Source of the DNA: Burkholderiaceae bacterium
Lineage (GTDB): Bacteria > Pseudomonadota > Gammaproteobacteria > Burkholderiales > Burkholderiaceae
Length of the DNA: 44,659 nucleotides
Assembly (NCBI GenBank): GCA_023266335.1
Contig: JAHFQJ010000017.1
Span: forward strand, 1-44,659
Direction: 5' to 3'
The notes under the pieces were generated by a model that was not told the DNA's origin, made no database searches, and saw only the letters and a list, made by a program, of their open reading frames with translations. The translations under genes and the position numbers were made by a program. This document shows positions 9,525-17,232 of this stretch, piece by piece; positions within the stretch are counted from its first letter, which is position 1, and each line of letters begins with the position of its first letter.

Positions 9525-9675
9525 ATGTCACACACTTTTACAAATTTATGATAATTGTTCGAAAGTAATCGAGATCGGTCATTCTGGAAATATGGGGCAA
9601 ACTAAATGTGAGATTGTTAAAGAGTTTACTCCAATAATTAATAAAAAAACCCGTCGCAGAGCAGCATGGTATTAA
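9525..9675 (+). pseudogene. Frameshifted remnant of a small ORF
   Basis: An ATG at 9525 follows a strong ribosome site (AGGGAG, 4 nt upstream), but its frame stops after eight codons (MSHTFTNL). The next frame is then open without a stop to the TAA at 9673-9675 and ends in KKTRRRAAWY. A single-base shift near 9550 would join the two into a protein of about 50 residues. I do not recognise the product. It ends 4 bp from the transposase relic and may be part of the same decayed element. Confidence 0.35.
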
Positions 9676-9679
9676 GTAA

Positions 9680-9985
9680 TCAGAATATTTCTATCCGACT
9701 GCTTTTATGTAATTTTGTATACTTTGTCCCTTGATTTTACACATATTTCTTTATCATTCTTTCATCACTGTGCTTGCCTACTGTACTCAAAAAATAACCG
9801 TCCGCCCATAATTCTTTTTTTTTACTTCCTGGCAACGTTTAAATATTTCTTTCGCTGTTATATTTTTTATCATCGTTACTAACTTTGCTATACTATACAG
9901 TACTGATTGTATCAAAAAATGTACATGGTCTTTATCTGTACCTATTTCTAAAAACCTTACTTCATATCAATATTTTACGCCCCCA
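9680..9985 (-). mobile_element. IS200/IS605-family TnpA transposase relic
   Basis: The minus strand encodes a recognisable but broken Y1 (HUH) transposase. Visible pieces are YEVRFLEIGTDKDHVHFLIQ with the HVH metal-binding motif, then AKLVTMIKNITAKEIFKRC, then after a frameshift LWADGYFLSTVGKHSDE, and the family-typical C-terminal region around NQGTKYTKLHK. Defects are an in-frame TGA just before YEVRF, a frameshift at a run of nine A residues, and a TAA where the family has Lys in YVKNQG. The N-terminal third is missing. No intact TnpB or complementary copy lies in the window, so the element cannot move by itself. The remaining gap to 10258 holds short inverted repeats near 9990 and no convincing gene. 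Confidence 0.85.
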
Positions 9986-10214
9986 AGGGACACGGAATTC
10001 AACCCTTAGAGATTAAATTAATTCCTTGAGTTATAAAATAAACCAATATTATTGTCTATACTAATTGCAGTTAATTTTACATCGAGGTGGCAGGAATAAA
10101 TTACGACGACTATGTAAATATTAGTACATTGAGAAGTAGTTTCGACGATAACAAAGTTCGTAAATTGAAATACGATTAGTATATGGCTTGAGTTATATTA
10201 ACTGGTTAATATTG

Positions 10215-10223
10215 TGCTAAAAT
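10215..10223 (+). promoter_or_regulatory. Candidate extended -10 promoter for the PfkB-family gene
   Basis: TGCTAAAAT matches the extended -10 pattern TGnTAnAAT and lies 36 bp before the start codon. No good -35 hexamer is found at 16-18 bp, as extended -10 promoters allow. This is motif matching only. Confidence 0.35.
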
Positions 10224-10258
10224 GAATAGTATATTCTACAAGATTTTAGGCAGCGTCT

Positions 10259-11224
10259 ATGAGCGTTTCGATAATTTTTTTAGGCAGCTGTACTTTAGAT
10301 AAAGTATGGATGGTAAATAATTTACCACAGGGCGGTTTTAAAAGTAAGGCTTATAAATATTTTGAAGTCGGCGGCGGCATGGCAGCAAATGCAGCGGCTG
10401 CAGCGGCGTGCTTAGGTGCTAACACTCATTTTTGGGGCAGAGCAGGGAATGACGCAATTGGTAAAACTATTAAGCAGGAACTGGAAATATATAATATAAA
10501 CTGCCAATATTTTAAATTGATTGATGGGGAACAATCTCCTGTGTCTGCGGTTATTGTTGATGATAATGGAGAAAGAATGATTATTAGTCATTCGGGAACT
10601 CAGCTTAGCCAAACTCCTGCATGGCTTCCATTATATAAAGTCCAGGATATGCAGGCAGTACAAGTTGATTCCAGATGGGCAGAAGGGGCAAAAACATTAC
10701 TTGAACATGCCAGAATATTGGGTATACCTACTGTACTAGATGCAGAAAAAACCCCAGTTGATATATTTGATCAACTCTTACCTTATACTGATTATGTAAT
10801 TTTTTCAGAAACAGGATTAATTAATTTCGCAAAAGATAAATATAATATCGATTTAGTTAAACACTTATCATCGGGTCAAGAAAATGAATACGATATTTTA
10901 TTACAAATATTAAAAACCTACAGCTGTAAAATAACTGCGGTAACTAAAGGCTCAAAAGGTATTTTTTGGGTAGATGAATCTTACACAAAGAATTATCAAT
11001 CATCTTTTAAAGTAAAAGTTGCTGATACCACTGGAGCCGGCGATGCATTTCATGGAGCTTTTACTTACGCCATCGCCAATAACCATACAACTAAAAAGGC
11101 CATGGAATTTGCAAGTGCAGCTGCGGCTTTAAAATGCATGCATATTGGTGGCAAAGGTGTGCCGGACTTATTGAGTGTGGAAGAATTTATTAAAAGCCGG
11201 CAAGAGAACATAATTGAAGAGTAA
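10259..11224 (+). CDS. PfkB-family carbohydrate kinase (ribokinase-like)
   Basis: This 321-residue cytosolic kinase transfers phosphate from ATP to a sugar or sugar-like substrate. The N-terminal glycine motif GGGMAANAAAAAACLG (about residues 38-54) and the C-terminal signature DTTGAGDAFHGAF (about residues 258-270), with the catalytic Asp in GAGD, are both intact. Length fits the family. The start MSVSIIFLGSCTLDKVW resembles PfkB proteins that proteobacterial genomes annotate loosely as ribokinase or sulfofructose-kinase-like. No sugar transporter or catabolic gene is adjacent, so the substrate cannot be inferred. The gene stands alone between the transposase relic and a long non-coding stretch. 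Confidence 0.88.
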   Translation: MSVSIIFLGSCTLDKVWMVNNLPQGGFKSKAYKYFEVGGGMAANAAAAAACLGANTHFWGRAGNDAIGKTIKQELEIYNINCQYFKLIDGEQSPVSAVIVDDNGERMIISHSGTQLSQTPAWLPLYKVQDMQAVQVDSRWAEGAKTLLEHARILGIPTVLDAEKTPVDIFDQLLPYTDYVIFSETGLINFAKDKYNIDLVKHLSSGQENEYDILLQILKTYSCKITAVTKGSKGIFWVDESYTKNYQSSFKVKVADTTGAGDAFHGAFTYAIANNHTTKKAMEFASAAAALKCMHIGGKGVPDLLSVEEFIKSRQENIIEE

Positions 11225-11568
11225 AATTAAACATAAATTTTATTATTGTACCAAAAAATCTGCATGCACATAAATTTATAATGTCAATCCGTTTTTTTAC
11301 TTGATTTACTCATTTTTTATACTAGACTATAAACATAAGCATTAGCTTTTTAAAACATGGCATAGATGTCCATGAACGATTAGCAGATAGCCGTAAGCCA
11401 ATGTTAACTGAGATTGTTACATGTTGAGGCTTTATTTATGGCAGATTTCGTTAATCGTTATATTATATATAGTTAGTATTATTGATCATGTTAGCTGCAG
11501 CTATTTATATAATTATATTAATACTAAAAAAGTTGTTTGAAATTGAATCGTGGTAATTTAAAAATTAG

Positions 11569-11630
11569 TATACACTTAGAAATTAATTTGAGTATACTAA
11601 ACTGGCACTCAAATTATAGGCAAGTGTATA
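11569..11630 (+). other. Nested hairpin of unknown function
   Basis: The outer arms TATACACTT (11569-11577) and AAGTGTATA (11622-11630) are perfectly complementary. The inner arms TAATTTGAGT (11584-11593) and ACTCAAATTA (11607-11616) are also perfectly complementary, with a 13-nt loop. The internal loop is 6 and 5 nt. A second short inverted repeat (TTAGTATA 11565-11572, TATACTAA 11593-11600) overlaps and offers an alternative fold. AGGAGG follows 4 nt after the outer arm. It could be a structured leader, a small RNA or an element end. The strand is a guess. Confidence 0.6.
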
Positions 11631-11721
11631 AAATAGGAGGTAATCTCAACTGTTGTAAATTCATAATAATTAAGCTTGTTAATCATAAATAATGAAGTAA
11701 GTATTTAAAAATTAACCATAG

Positions 11722-11770
11722 GCTGGTTTTTGGTTTTAGCTTTAAAATGAATTAAAAACTGAAAATCAGC
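11722..11770 (+). promoter_or_regulatory. Wobble-rich hairpin in hpf leader
   Basis: GCTGGTTTTTGGTTTT (11722-11737) pairs with AAAACTGAAAATCAGC (11755-11770) over 16 positions when read as plus-strand RNA. Three of the pairs are G-U wobbles, which would be C-A mismatches on the other strand. This polarity suggests a structure in the hpf mRNA leader. It ends 20 nt before the ribosome site (GGAGAG). It could act in attenuation, stability or translation control. Confidence 0.5.
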
Positions 11771-11801
11771 ATTTCATCACCGTTCTTTTTGGAGAGTGTT
11801 T

Positions 11802-12179
11802 ATGGAAATAAGAATAGTAGCTAGACATTTTGAATTAACCCCTGCTTTAAATGCTAAAATTCAGGAAATGACCGCAAGATTACTGCGCCATTTTTCTGGA
11901 TTGATAGATTGTATGGTAACTCTATCAACAAACAATAGCAGAAGTAAAGCTGAACAACACCATGCGGAGATTAATATAAAACTGAAAAATAAAAGTATTT
12001 GTGCGAAAAGCGATAATTCAAATATGTACACAGCAATTGAAGAAGCTACTAGGAAAATAGACAGACAAATTCTAAGCCATAAAAACATAATAAAAAATCA
12101 TCAGCACGAAGCAATTAAAAGGCTTAACCCAAATAAACAAATGGCGGCTGAAGGAGACAATCAGGAACAGGCATCCTAA
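11802..12179 (+). CDS. hpf: Ribosome hibernation-promoting factor, short form (HPF/YfiA family)
   Basis: This 125-residue protein binds the 30S decoding region and helps store idle ribosomes when growth stops. MEIRIVARHFELTPALNAKI is the typical N-terminal strand-helix of the family, and AEINIKLKNKSICAKSDNSN carries the conserved central strands. Length fits the short HPF form with no dimerisation domain. I choose the ATG at 11802 over a GTG two codons earlier because GGAGAG at 11791-11796 lies 5 nt upstream. In many proteobacteria hpf follows rpoN and precedes ptsN, but neither is here. The C-terminal tail is Gln/Glu-rich. Confidence 0.92.
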   Translation: MEIRIVARHFELTPALNAKIQEMTARLLRHFSGLIDCMVTLSTNNSRSKAEQHHAEINIKLKNKSICAKSDNSNMYTAIEEATRKIDRQILSHKNIIKNHQHEAIKRLNPNKQMAAEGDNQEQAS

Positions 12180-12204
12180 AGAGTGGCTTTAATGCTAAAA
12201 GGGG

Positions 12205-12261
12205 CTTATTCTGAACTAAAATCTGACTTGAAGCACTGAGGGTTTATGGGTTTAGAATAAG
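12205..12261 (+). other. Long hairpin downstream of hpf
   Basis: CTTATTCTGAAC (12205-12216) pairs with GTTTAGAATAAG (12250-12261) over 12 positions. The single non-Watson-Crick pair is G-U on the plus strand. The 33-nt loop has no obvious further fold. It lies between the hpf stop and the terminator and so may sit in the hpf 3' untranslated region or belong to a small RNA ending at 12312. Confidence 0.45.
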
Positions 12262-12285
12262 GTGTGATAAATTTATCTTAAACAC

Positions 12286-12312
12286 AGCCGGATTAAATTC
12301 CGGCTTTTGTTA
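12286..12312 (+). terminator. Rho-independent terminator of hpf
   Basis: AGCCGG (12286-12291) and CCGGCT (12300-12305) form a 6-bp GC-rich stem with an 8-nt A/T loop, followed by TTTTGTTATTT. It is the clearest intrinsic terminator in the window, 107 nt after the hpf stop. Confidence 0.75.
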
Positions 12313-12423
12313 TTTAGCCTTAAACTAAGTCTCAGCTGTCTTTCCATCTTCTGCTGTAAGATTTACCTTAACCTGACACATATCTGATTAAAACGGACAT
12401 GTTTATATCCAGTCAGCATAAAT

Positions 12424-13059
12424 TTATTCTATTATACAATGAGGAGTAATTGCCATATCCATTGCTATATCATGTTCCTCTATTTTAATTCTTGATATTT
12501 CAGCACTCAGCATGTTATATTTGTTTGTATATTCAGTTAATGTATGATTGTTATCACAAAAAATTGAATCCTCATGATATATAGATGCTGTTTTAAAGCT
12601 TGCATGATAAAATTTTGCTGCACTTATGGTAATATCATAGAAGCCGCCGCCATATCCAAGCCGATATATGGAACTTTTCTGTATAAAAATACCCAAACTA
12701 GGTACTAGCATAATATCTATATTCTTCATATCATGAATATTGATAATGTTTGCATTATTATCTGGTTCTAGTGTACCATACGCACCATGAATGAGTTTTG
12801 TTGACGGACTCCATGATTTGAAAACAAGAGGCTGTTTTTTTCCAATAACACTAGGCATATATATATTTATGCCCTGCTGCCAAAAATACTGCATACTAGG
12901 TAAAATATTTACCTCTTGCTTAATGGGTATATAAGCAGCGATAATTTTTGGTTTTAATTCTTTAACTAGTAATAATAGCTGCTGATTAATTAAATTATCT
13001 ATGTTGGTATCATTTTTTCTAGAAGATAATATAAGTTGTCTCAATTCGGATTTTTGCAT
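12424..13059 (-). CDS. fau: 5-formyltetrahydrofolate cyclo-ligase
   Basis: This 211-residue enzyme uses ATP to turn 5-formyl-tetrahydrofolate into 5,10-methenyl-tetrahydrofolate, returning a storage folate to one-carbon metabolism. The family signature appears as YRLGYGGGFYD at about residues 130-140, with the basic N-terminal helix MQKSELRQLILSSRKN. I choose the ATG at 13059. The open frame extends 43 codons further upstream, but that part lies inside the divergent slt gene and does not resemble the family. The start lies only 13 bp from the slt start, head to head. The pair occurs divergently in other betaproteobacteria. The ygfA/6S RNA neighbourhood of gammaproteobacteria is not recognised here. 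Confidence 0.9.
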   Translation of the reverse strand: MQKSELRQLILSSRKNDTNIDNLINQQLLLLVKELKPKIIAAYIPIKQEVNILPSMQYFWQQGINIYMPSVIGKKQPLVFKSWSPSTKLIHGAYGTLEPDNNANIINIHDMKNIDIMLVPSLGIFIQKSSIYRLGYGGGFYDITISAAKFYHASFKTASIYHEDSIFCDNNHTLTEYTNKYNMLSAEISRIKIEEHDIAMDMAITPHCIIE

Positions 13060-13072
13060 ATAGGTATATATT

Positions 13073-15133
13073 ATGAAAAAAACATTTAACATACTAACAC
13101 ATCTTAAAAATATACCTAAAATATTTAAAAGCATTAGTGTAGCGCAAATATCGGAATATTCTATTAATATTATAGCATGTTTAGCCATGACTACGGTTAG
13201 TGCTCAAATGGATACTAATAATAATGACAATAAGACCGAGAATAAAAATGCTTCCGAAATGAGTTTACCTGTCGGGTTTAATTCTATATTAGATAGTAAA
13301 TTTATAGCTTTAAAAGCTGCCTCTAAAAGAGGGGATATAGAAACCTCTCAAGCTTTGGCACTAGAATTAAGTAACTATGATATTCCGTCATATGTAGATT
13401 ACTACAAATTATATCCGCTGATTATGGACAGGAACGGTATGCCTCGCCCTGATTTTCCAGATGCTGAAATAAGACAGTTTTTAATTAAATACACCGGCGA
13501 AGCTATAGCAGATAGAATGCGAAATGATTGGCTGTTAGCTATTAGTAGAAAAGGTGATTGGGCAAATTTTTTACTTGAATATCCAAAATTTGTGTTAAAA
13601 GATGATACACAGCTTAGTTGCTATAATTTAATTGCTCAAATTAATTCCGGCAAAGAAGTTGCTGAACAAGCAAAGGAAATTCTTACTGATACAAAAAAAT
13701 ATGGTACAGGATGTGTTCAATTAATTGAGTTGCTCTATCAAAAAAAACAGCTTAATCAAACAGATTTAAAATTGTATTCTGTCATTGCGGCTGAAAAAAA
13801 ACAAGGTATATTAGCAAGGCAAATATATTCATTAATTCAGGCAAGAGATGATAGTTTAATCAGATTAGTAGAAACAGCACAGAAAGATTACCGTAGGGCT
13901 GTATTAGATTTTGAGCGTTTTAAATATGGTATGGGTGAACTTGAGCAAGCTATGGTGTGGGGAACTATTGCTTATGCGGCTGCACAAAATTTGTCGCCGG
14001 ATGCATTAGAATTTTATAATATGAGTGCCCGTTTAACGCCGGCTAATGTTAAAGTTCTATCTCCTCTTTCTTTTGAATGGCGCGTCCGTATGGCATTAAG
14101 AATAAATAATTGGGCGCTAGTAAAAACTTATATTGAAGAAATGCCGAATTTTGTAAGAAATAGAGATAATACCACCGGATATTTAGGTAACACTTGGGAT
14201 TATTGGCTGGCGCGTTCATATGCTGAACGCGGTGATAAAGCTGGTGCAGAAAGAATGTATAGAGAAATTGCTAAAAAAACCGATTTTTACGGACAGTTAG
14301 CGGTTGAAGAGTTAGGAAAACTGATTACAATTCCGAACAAAGTCATGGTTACTCAAGAAGAAATTGCAAAAATATCTCACCGTAAAGGTATTCAGCAGTC
14401 AAAAAGATTTTTTGATATGAATATGCGGGACGAAGGACGCAGAGAGTGGAACTGGGAAACCAGATTTATGTCAGATAAAGAATTAATTGCAATGGCAGAA
14501 ATTGGTGTAAAACTTGACATGATGGATAGAGCCATTTATTCAGCTGATAAAACCAAAGAGCAGCACAATTTTGCTCTGCGTTATCCAACTCCAATGATAG
14601 ATATACTCCATACGGCAGCTGATAAAGCAAAAGTTGATTTAGCCTTTGTCTATGGTTTAACTAGGCAGGAATCAAGATTTATTAAAAGCGCTAAATCTGG
14701 CGTAGGGGCATCTGGTTTAATGCAGGTAATGCCTGCAACAGGGGCATGGGTAGCACAAAAAATAGGTATACCGTGGCCAAAATCAAAAGCAGAAGCTCGA
14801 GATAAATTAGCAGATATAAATATTAATACAACTCTAGGTGCAGCTTATGTTGGTATGGTATTATCTGATTTAGATTATCACTACGGCATGGCGGCAGCTG
14901 CTTATAATGCTGGTCCAGGCAGACCCAAAAAATGGAGGGCGATGTTAACTCAAGCTATAGATGGTGCTGCATATGCTGAAAGTATACCATTTTCAGAAAC
15001 TAGAGAGTATGTAAAAAATGTATTATCAAATACTGTATATTATCGTGCTGTAATGAGTGGAGAACCTCAATCATTAAAAAATCTGGCTGCAACTATTGCT
15101 CCTAAAGAAGAAATAGCTTCAGATTTGCCGTAA
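13073..15133 (+). CDS. slt: Soluble lytic murein transglycosylase
   Basis: This 686-residue periplasmic enzyme cleaves peptidoglycan between MurNAc and GlcNAc, forming 1,6-anhydro ends. A long N-terminal leader ends in a hydrophobic stretch (SINIIACLAMTTVSAQ, about residues 30-46), a plausible signal peptide. A helical superhelix (U/L-type domain) follows to about residue 500. The catalytic SLT domain then shows GLTRQESRF with the acid Glu533, GASGLMQVMPATG and AAAYNAGPGR. Length and layout match Slt70-type enzymes. The start at 13073 is the first Met before the hydrophobic stretch. With only 13 bp between the divergent starts, its promoter must lie within the fau coding sequence. A hairpin follows the stop. 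Confidence 0.93.
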   Translation: MKKTFNILTHLKNIPKIFKSISVAQISEYSINIIACLAMTTVSAQMDTNNNDNKTENKNASEMSLPVGFNSILDSKFIALKAASKRGDIETSQALALELSNYDIPSYVDYYKLYPLIMDRNGMPRPDFPDAEIRQFLIKYTGEAIADRMRNDWLLAISRKGDWANFLLEYPKFVLKDDTQLSCYNLIAQINSGKEVAEQAKEILTDTKKYGTGCVQLIELLYQKKQLNQTDLKLYSVIAAEKKQGILARQIYSLIQARDDSLIRLVETAQKDYRRAVLDFERFKYGMGELEQAMVWGTIAYAAAQNLSPDALEFYNMSARLTPANVKVLSPLSFEWRVRMALRINNWALVKTYIEEMPNFVRNRDNTTGYLGNTWDYWLARSYAERGDKAGAERMYREIAKKTDFYGQLAVEELGKLITIPNKVMVTQEEIAKISHRKGIQQSKRFFDMNMRDEGRREWNWETRFMSDKELIAMAEIGVKLDMMDRAIYSADKTKEQHNFALRYPTPMIDILHTAADKAKVDLAFVYGLTRQESRFIKSAKSGVGASGLMQVMPATGAWVAQKIGIPWPKSKAEARDKLADININTTLGAAYVGMVLSDLDYHYGMAAAAYNAGPGRPKKWRAMLTQAIDGAAYAESIPFSETREYVKNVLSNTVYYRAVMSGEPQSLKNLAATIAPKEEIASDLP

Positions 15134-15143
15134 TTTATTTTAT

Positions 15144-15173
15144 TAGCATATAGTTTTATTTATATGCTATTTT
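15144..15173 (+). terminator. Candidate terminator of slt
   Basis: TAGCATATA (15144-15152) and TATATGCTA (15161-15169) form a perfect 9-bp stem with an 8-nt loop, followed by TTTTATATT. It lies 10 nt after the slt stop. The stem is AT-rich, so termination may be weak, allowing read-through into the protease gene. Confidence 0.5.
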
Positions 15174-15216
15174 ATATTCAATAGTATTAGTTTTATTTTA
15201 AATTCATTAAATAAAT

Positions 15217-16101
15217 ATGTTTAGAGATGTAAAAAAAATTGTTAAAAATTCAATATTTGTTCTTATTTCAATTATTATTTCATGCTTAGTTATGATAAAT
15301 AATATAAGCTATGCTCAAACACAAAATACACAATCCAGTTTAAGGCATCTTGTATCTGCAGAGAAAGTGGAAGCCGCCGGCGGGCAGCAATATAATCAAA
15401 TTATTTATCAAGCTAAACAAAAAGGTATATTACTTGATAATAGAAATGATATGTATATAAGAATAAATAAAATTTCTCAACGCCTTATAAAAAATATAGG
15501 CAATATAAATCCGCGGGCAAAAAACTGGATATGGGAAATAAATGTTTTAAACGATAGTCAAACCAATGCTTTTTGTATGCCGGGTGGAAAAATAGTAGTC
15601 TATAGCGGAATTATTGATAAGCTTAATTTAACTGATGCAGAAATTGCCGTGGTTTTATCACATGAAATTTCTCATGCTTTACAAGAACATGCAAGAGAAC
15701 AAATGGCTAAACAGCAGTTAACAAATGTTGGTGCTAGTTTAATCAGTAATATTTTAGGATTACGGGATATTGGTAATATAGCTTTAAAGGCAGGAGCTGG
15801 CTTATTATCGTTAAAATTTTCTAGAGATGATGAAACCGATGCTGATTTAATTGGCTTAGATATTTCAGCAAGAGCAGGCTATGACCCTAGAGCAAGTATA
15901 GTTTTATGGAAAAAAATGATTAAAATAGCAGGTGATAATAAAGCTTTACAATGGGTATCAACTCATCCGGTTGGAAAAAATAGAATTAAAATATTAGAGC
16001 AAAAATTACCTGAACTAATGCCAATTTTTACTAAAATTAACCCTGTATTAGCACATAAAAAATATATCAGTAACAATAAAGATATTCCTGATGTAGAGTA
16101 A
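15217..16101 (+). CDS. M48-family periplasmic zinc metalloprotease
   Basis: This 294-residue protease has a signal peptide (basic start, hydrophobic core, cleavage likely after ISYA near residue 33). The zinc-binding motif HEISH lies at residues 149-153 and the third ligand in E206TDAD, with the family's GYDP motif after it. The family includes BepA, YcaL and LoiP, envelope quality-control proteases that degrade misassembled outer-membrane proteins such as LptD. This one has the protease domain but no TPR tail, so it is closer to YcaL/LoiP in layout. It follows slt on the same strand after 83 bp. Which outer-membrane client it serves is unknown. Confidence 0.9.
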   Translation: MFRDVKKIVKNSIFVLISIIISCLVMINNISYAQTQNTQSSLRHLVSAEKVEAAGGQQYNQIIYQAKQKGILLDNRNDMYIRINKISQRLIKNIGNINPRAKNWIWEINVLNDSQTNAFCMPGGKIVVYSGIIDKLNLTDAEIAVVLSHEISHALQEHAREQMAKQQLTNVGASLISNILGLRDIGNIALKAGAGLLSLKFSRDDETDADLIGLDISARAGYDPRASIVLWKKMIKIAGDNKALQWVSTHPVGKNRIKILEQKLPELMPIFTKINPVLAHKKYISNNKDIPDVE

Positions 16102-16119
16102 TTTTATTTATAAATAAAA
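16102..16119. other. Perfect 18-bp palindrome after the protease gene
   Basis: TTTTATTTATAAATAAAA begins on the base after the protease stop codon. It may act as a weak bidirectional terminator between the protease gene and the convergent brnA gene. No GC stem is present. The remaining bases to 16291 hold no gene. Confidence 0.4.
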
Positions 16120-16291
16120 AATCTCAAGCAAGACTATCTTTTGTTTTTTTATTAAACATTTATAATCTAAAATGATGATTTATTTTTAACTGCGTACCGC
16201 ACCACATGTACTGCATTTTATTCTTAAATGATAAAATTAGCATATCTGAATATAAAATCAGCTAATGCTAGCAATTTTGTGATGATAATTT

Positions 16292-16930
16292 TTAAGCGGA
16301 ATGCTTTTCATCAGCTTTTTTCCTTAATATACTTGCAAATCTTGTACATGACAGTAAATTTTGGTTTCTTGACCTTCTTACTGGAATAGGAATACTTCTA
16401 CCTATCGAAGTAGATGCAGGAGTTAATTTATTATCGTTTTCAAGTATCTGCGGGTTCATAACTTTTAATCGATTCAGGTTTAATTTTACATTACTTTCTT
16501 TAGTATTTTGAACAGTTTGTATTGTTACTTTTGTAGAATCTTTTTCCATTTGAGATTCAATCAATACAGCAACATTAACAACCTCAAAAGACTTGCTATT
16601 TTCTATCCAAGTCTGCATATCAAGCCATTCATGTAAAGCCTCATTAACTTTAGTTTGCCAGCCTTTACCTGTAGCCTTAAATGTTTCTAAAATTTCTTCA
16701 TCTATTCTTAAGCTAGTAGCTTTTTTAGTTTTTTCCTGCTTTGGTCTTCCAACACATTTCGTAATTTTTGCTGAAGCAAATAATTTCTTTACTTCTTCTT
16801 CATTATTTGGGTTATGTAAACCCATTGCCTTATCTTCATCATCGTATGGTATTGGCTGATTATCATCTATTTGACTTAGTATAGTTTCTAATTTTAATAA
16901 ATCATTTTTCTTTTTTGCTGTATTCTTCAT
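16292..16930 (-). CDS. brnA: BrnA-like antitoxin with long C-terminal extension
   Basis: This 212-residue protein has a basic linker followed by a ribbon-helix-helix domain of DUF4415 type, with KATSLRIDEEILETFKATGK and GWQTKVNEALHEWLD at about residues 69-104. In BrnTA systems this protein neutralises BrnT and represses the operon as a dimer. Typical BrnA proteins are about 80-110 residues. Here about 108 residues follow the domain, of Asn/Thr/Ser-rich composition and ending in a basic SIPIPVRRSRNQ tail of no recognised type. The gene overlaps brnT by 29 bp (16902-16930), the usual tight toxin-first order. The extension could be a fused unrelated segment or a frameshifted tail. Confidence 0.82.
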   Translation of the reverse strand: MKNTAKKKNDLLKLETILSQIDDNQPIPYDDEDKAMGLHNPNNEEEVKKLFASAKITKCVGRPKQEKTKKATSLRIDEEILETFKATGKGWQTKVNEALHEWLDMQTWIENSKSFEVVNVAVLIESQMEKDSTKVTIQTVQNTKESNVKLNLNRLKVMNPQILENDNKLTPASTSIGRSIPIPVRRSRNQNLLSCTRFASILRKKADEKHSA

Positions 16931-17195
16931 AATATAACTCTCTTTCCTTTTTTGAAGCTGTACGTAATGAAATTACTCTAATTCTATTATTTCTTATTAC
17001 ATATACTAAAAATAAAATTTTAGCATCAATTTCAATCATAGCAATGTCATTCATTCTAGCTTCATTATTACTATAATTACGTAAAGTGATTTTTTTCTCA
17101 TTTTCATAAATCAAGTAGGCGTATTCAAAGCCAATTTTATGTTTAGCTATATTTTGTTTATTTTTATTTTCATCATACTCATATTTTGTTTTCAT
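16902..17195 (-). CDS. brnT: BrnT-family toxin (DUF497), RNase-like
   Basis: This 97-residue protein matches the BrnT pattern: YEYDENKNKQNIAKHKIGFE at the N-terminus, a central ARMNDIAMIEIDAKILFLVY, and the C-terminal RIRVISLRTASKKERELYYE. BrnT proteins are RelE-like-fold toxins that cleave RNA and inhibit translation. The usual catalytic-region His in AKH and the Arg residues in RIRVISLR are present, so it looks intact. It is first in a two-gene operon with the antitoxin, behind a well-formed promoter whose -10 overlaps a palindrome. Confidence 0.9.
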   Translation of the reverse strand: MKTKYEYDENKNKQNIAKHKIGFEYAYLIYENEKKITLRNYSNNEARMNDIAMIEIDAKILFLVYVIRNNRIRVISLRTASKKERELYYEEYSKKEK

Positions 17196-17232
17196 ACTTT
17201 ATGCTGATAAATTTGCCTCTGTTATATAATAT

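Larger units (their letters stand above)
11225..11801. other. Long non-coding region upstream of hpf
   Basis: This 577-bp gap contains a nested hairpin (11569-11630), an orphan AGGAGG site (11635-11640) and a wobble-paired hairpin just before hpf (11722-11770), each listed separately. A short stop-bounded open frame at 11326-11427 has protein-like composition but no start codon and may be a gene remnant. No tRNA or intact ORF was seen. Confidence 0.6.

Noticed and set aside
10089-10179. Short plus-strand open frame of about 29 codons ending KVRKLKYD before the PfkB-family gene
   Set aside because: It has no good start codon or ribosome site, and no family was recognised. It is probably chance or an unreadable remnant.
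11326-11427. Open stretch with protein-like sequence (HGIDVHERLADSRKPM)
   Set aside because: It is bounded by stops with no start codon and is too short to identify. It may be a gene remnant but cannot be supported.
12180-12423. 6S RNA gene next to fau, as in gammaproteobacteria
   Set aside because: The region has a hairpin and a terminator but lacks the recognisable 6S closing stem and central bubble, and it lies downstream of fau rather than upstream.
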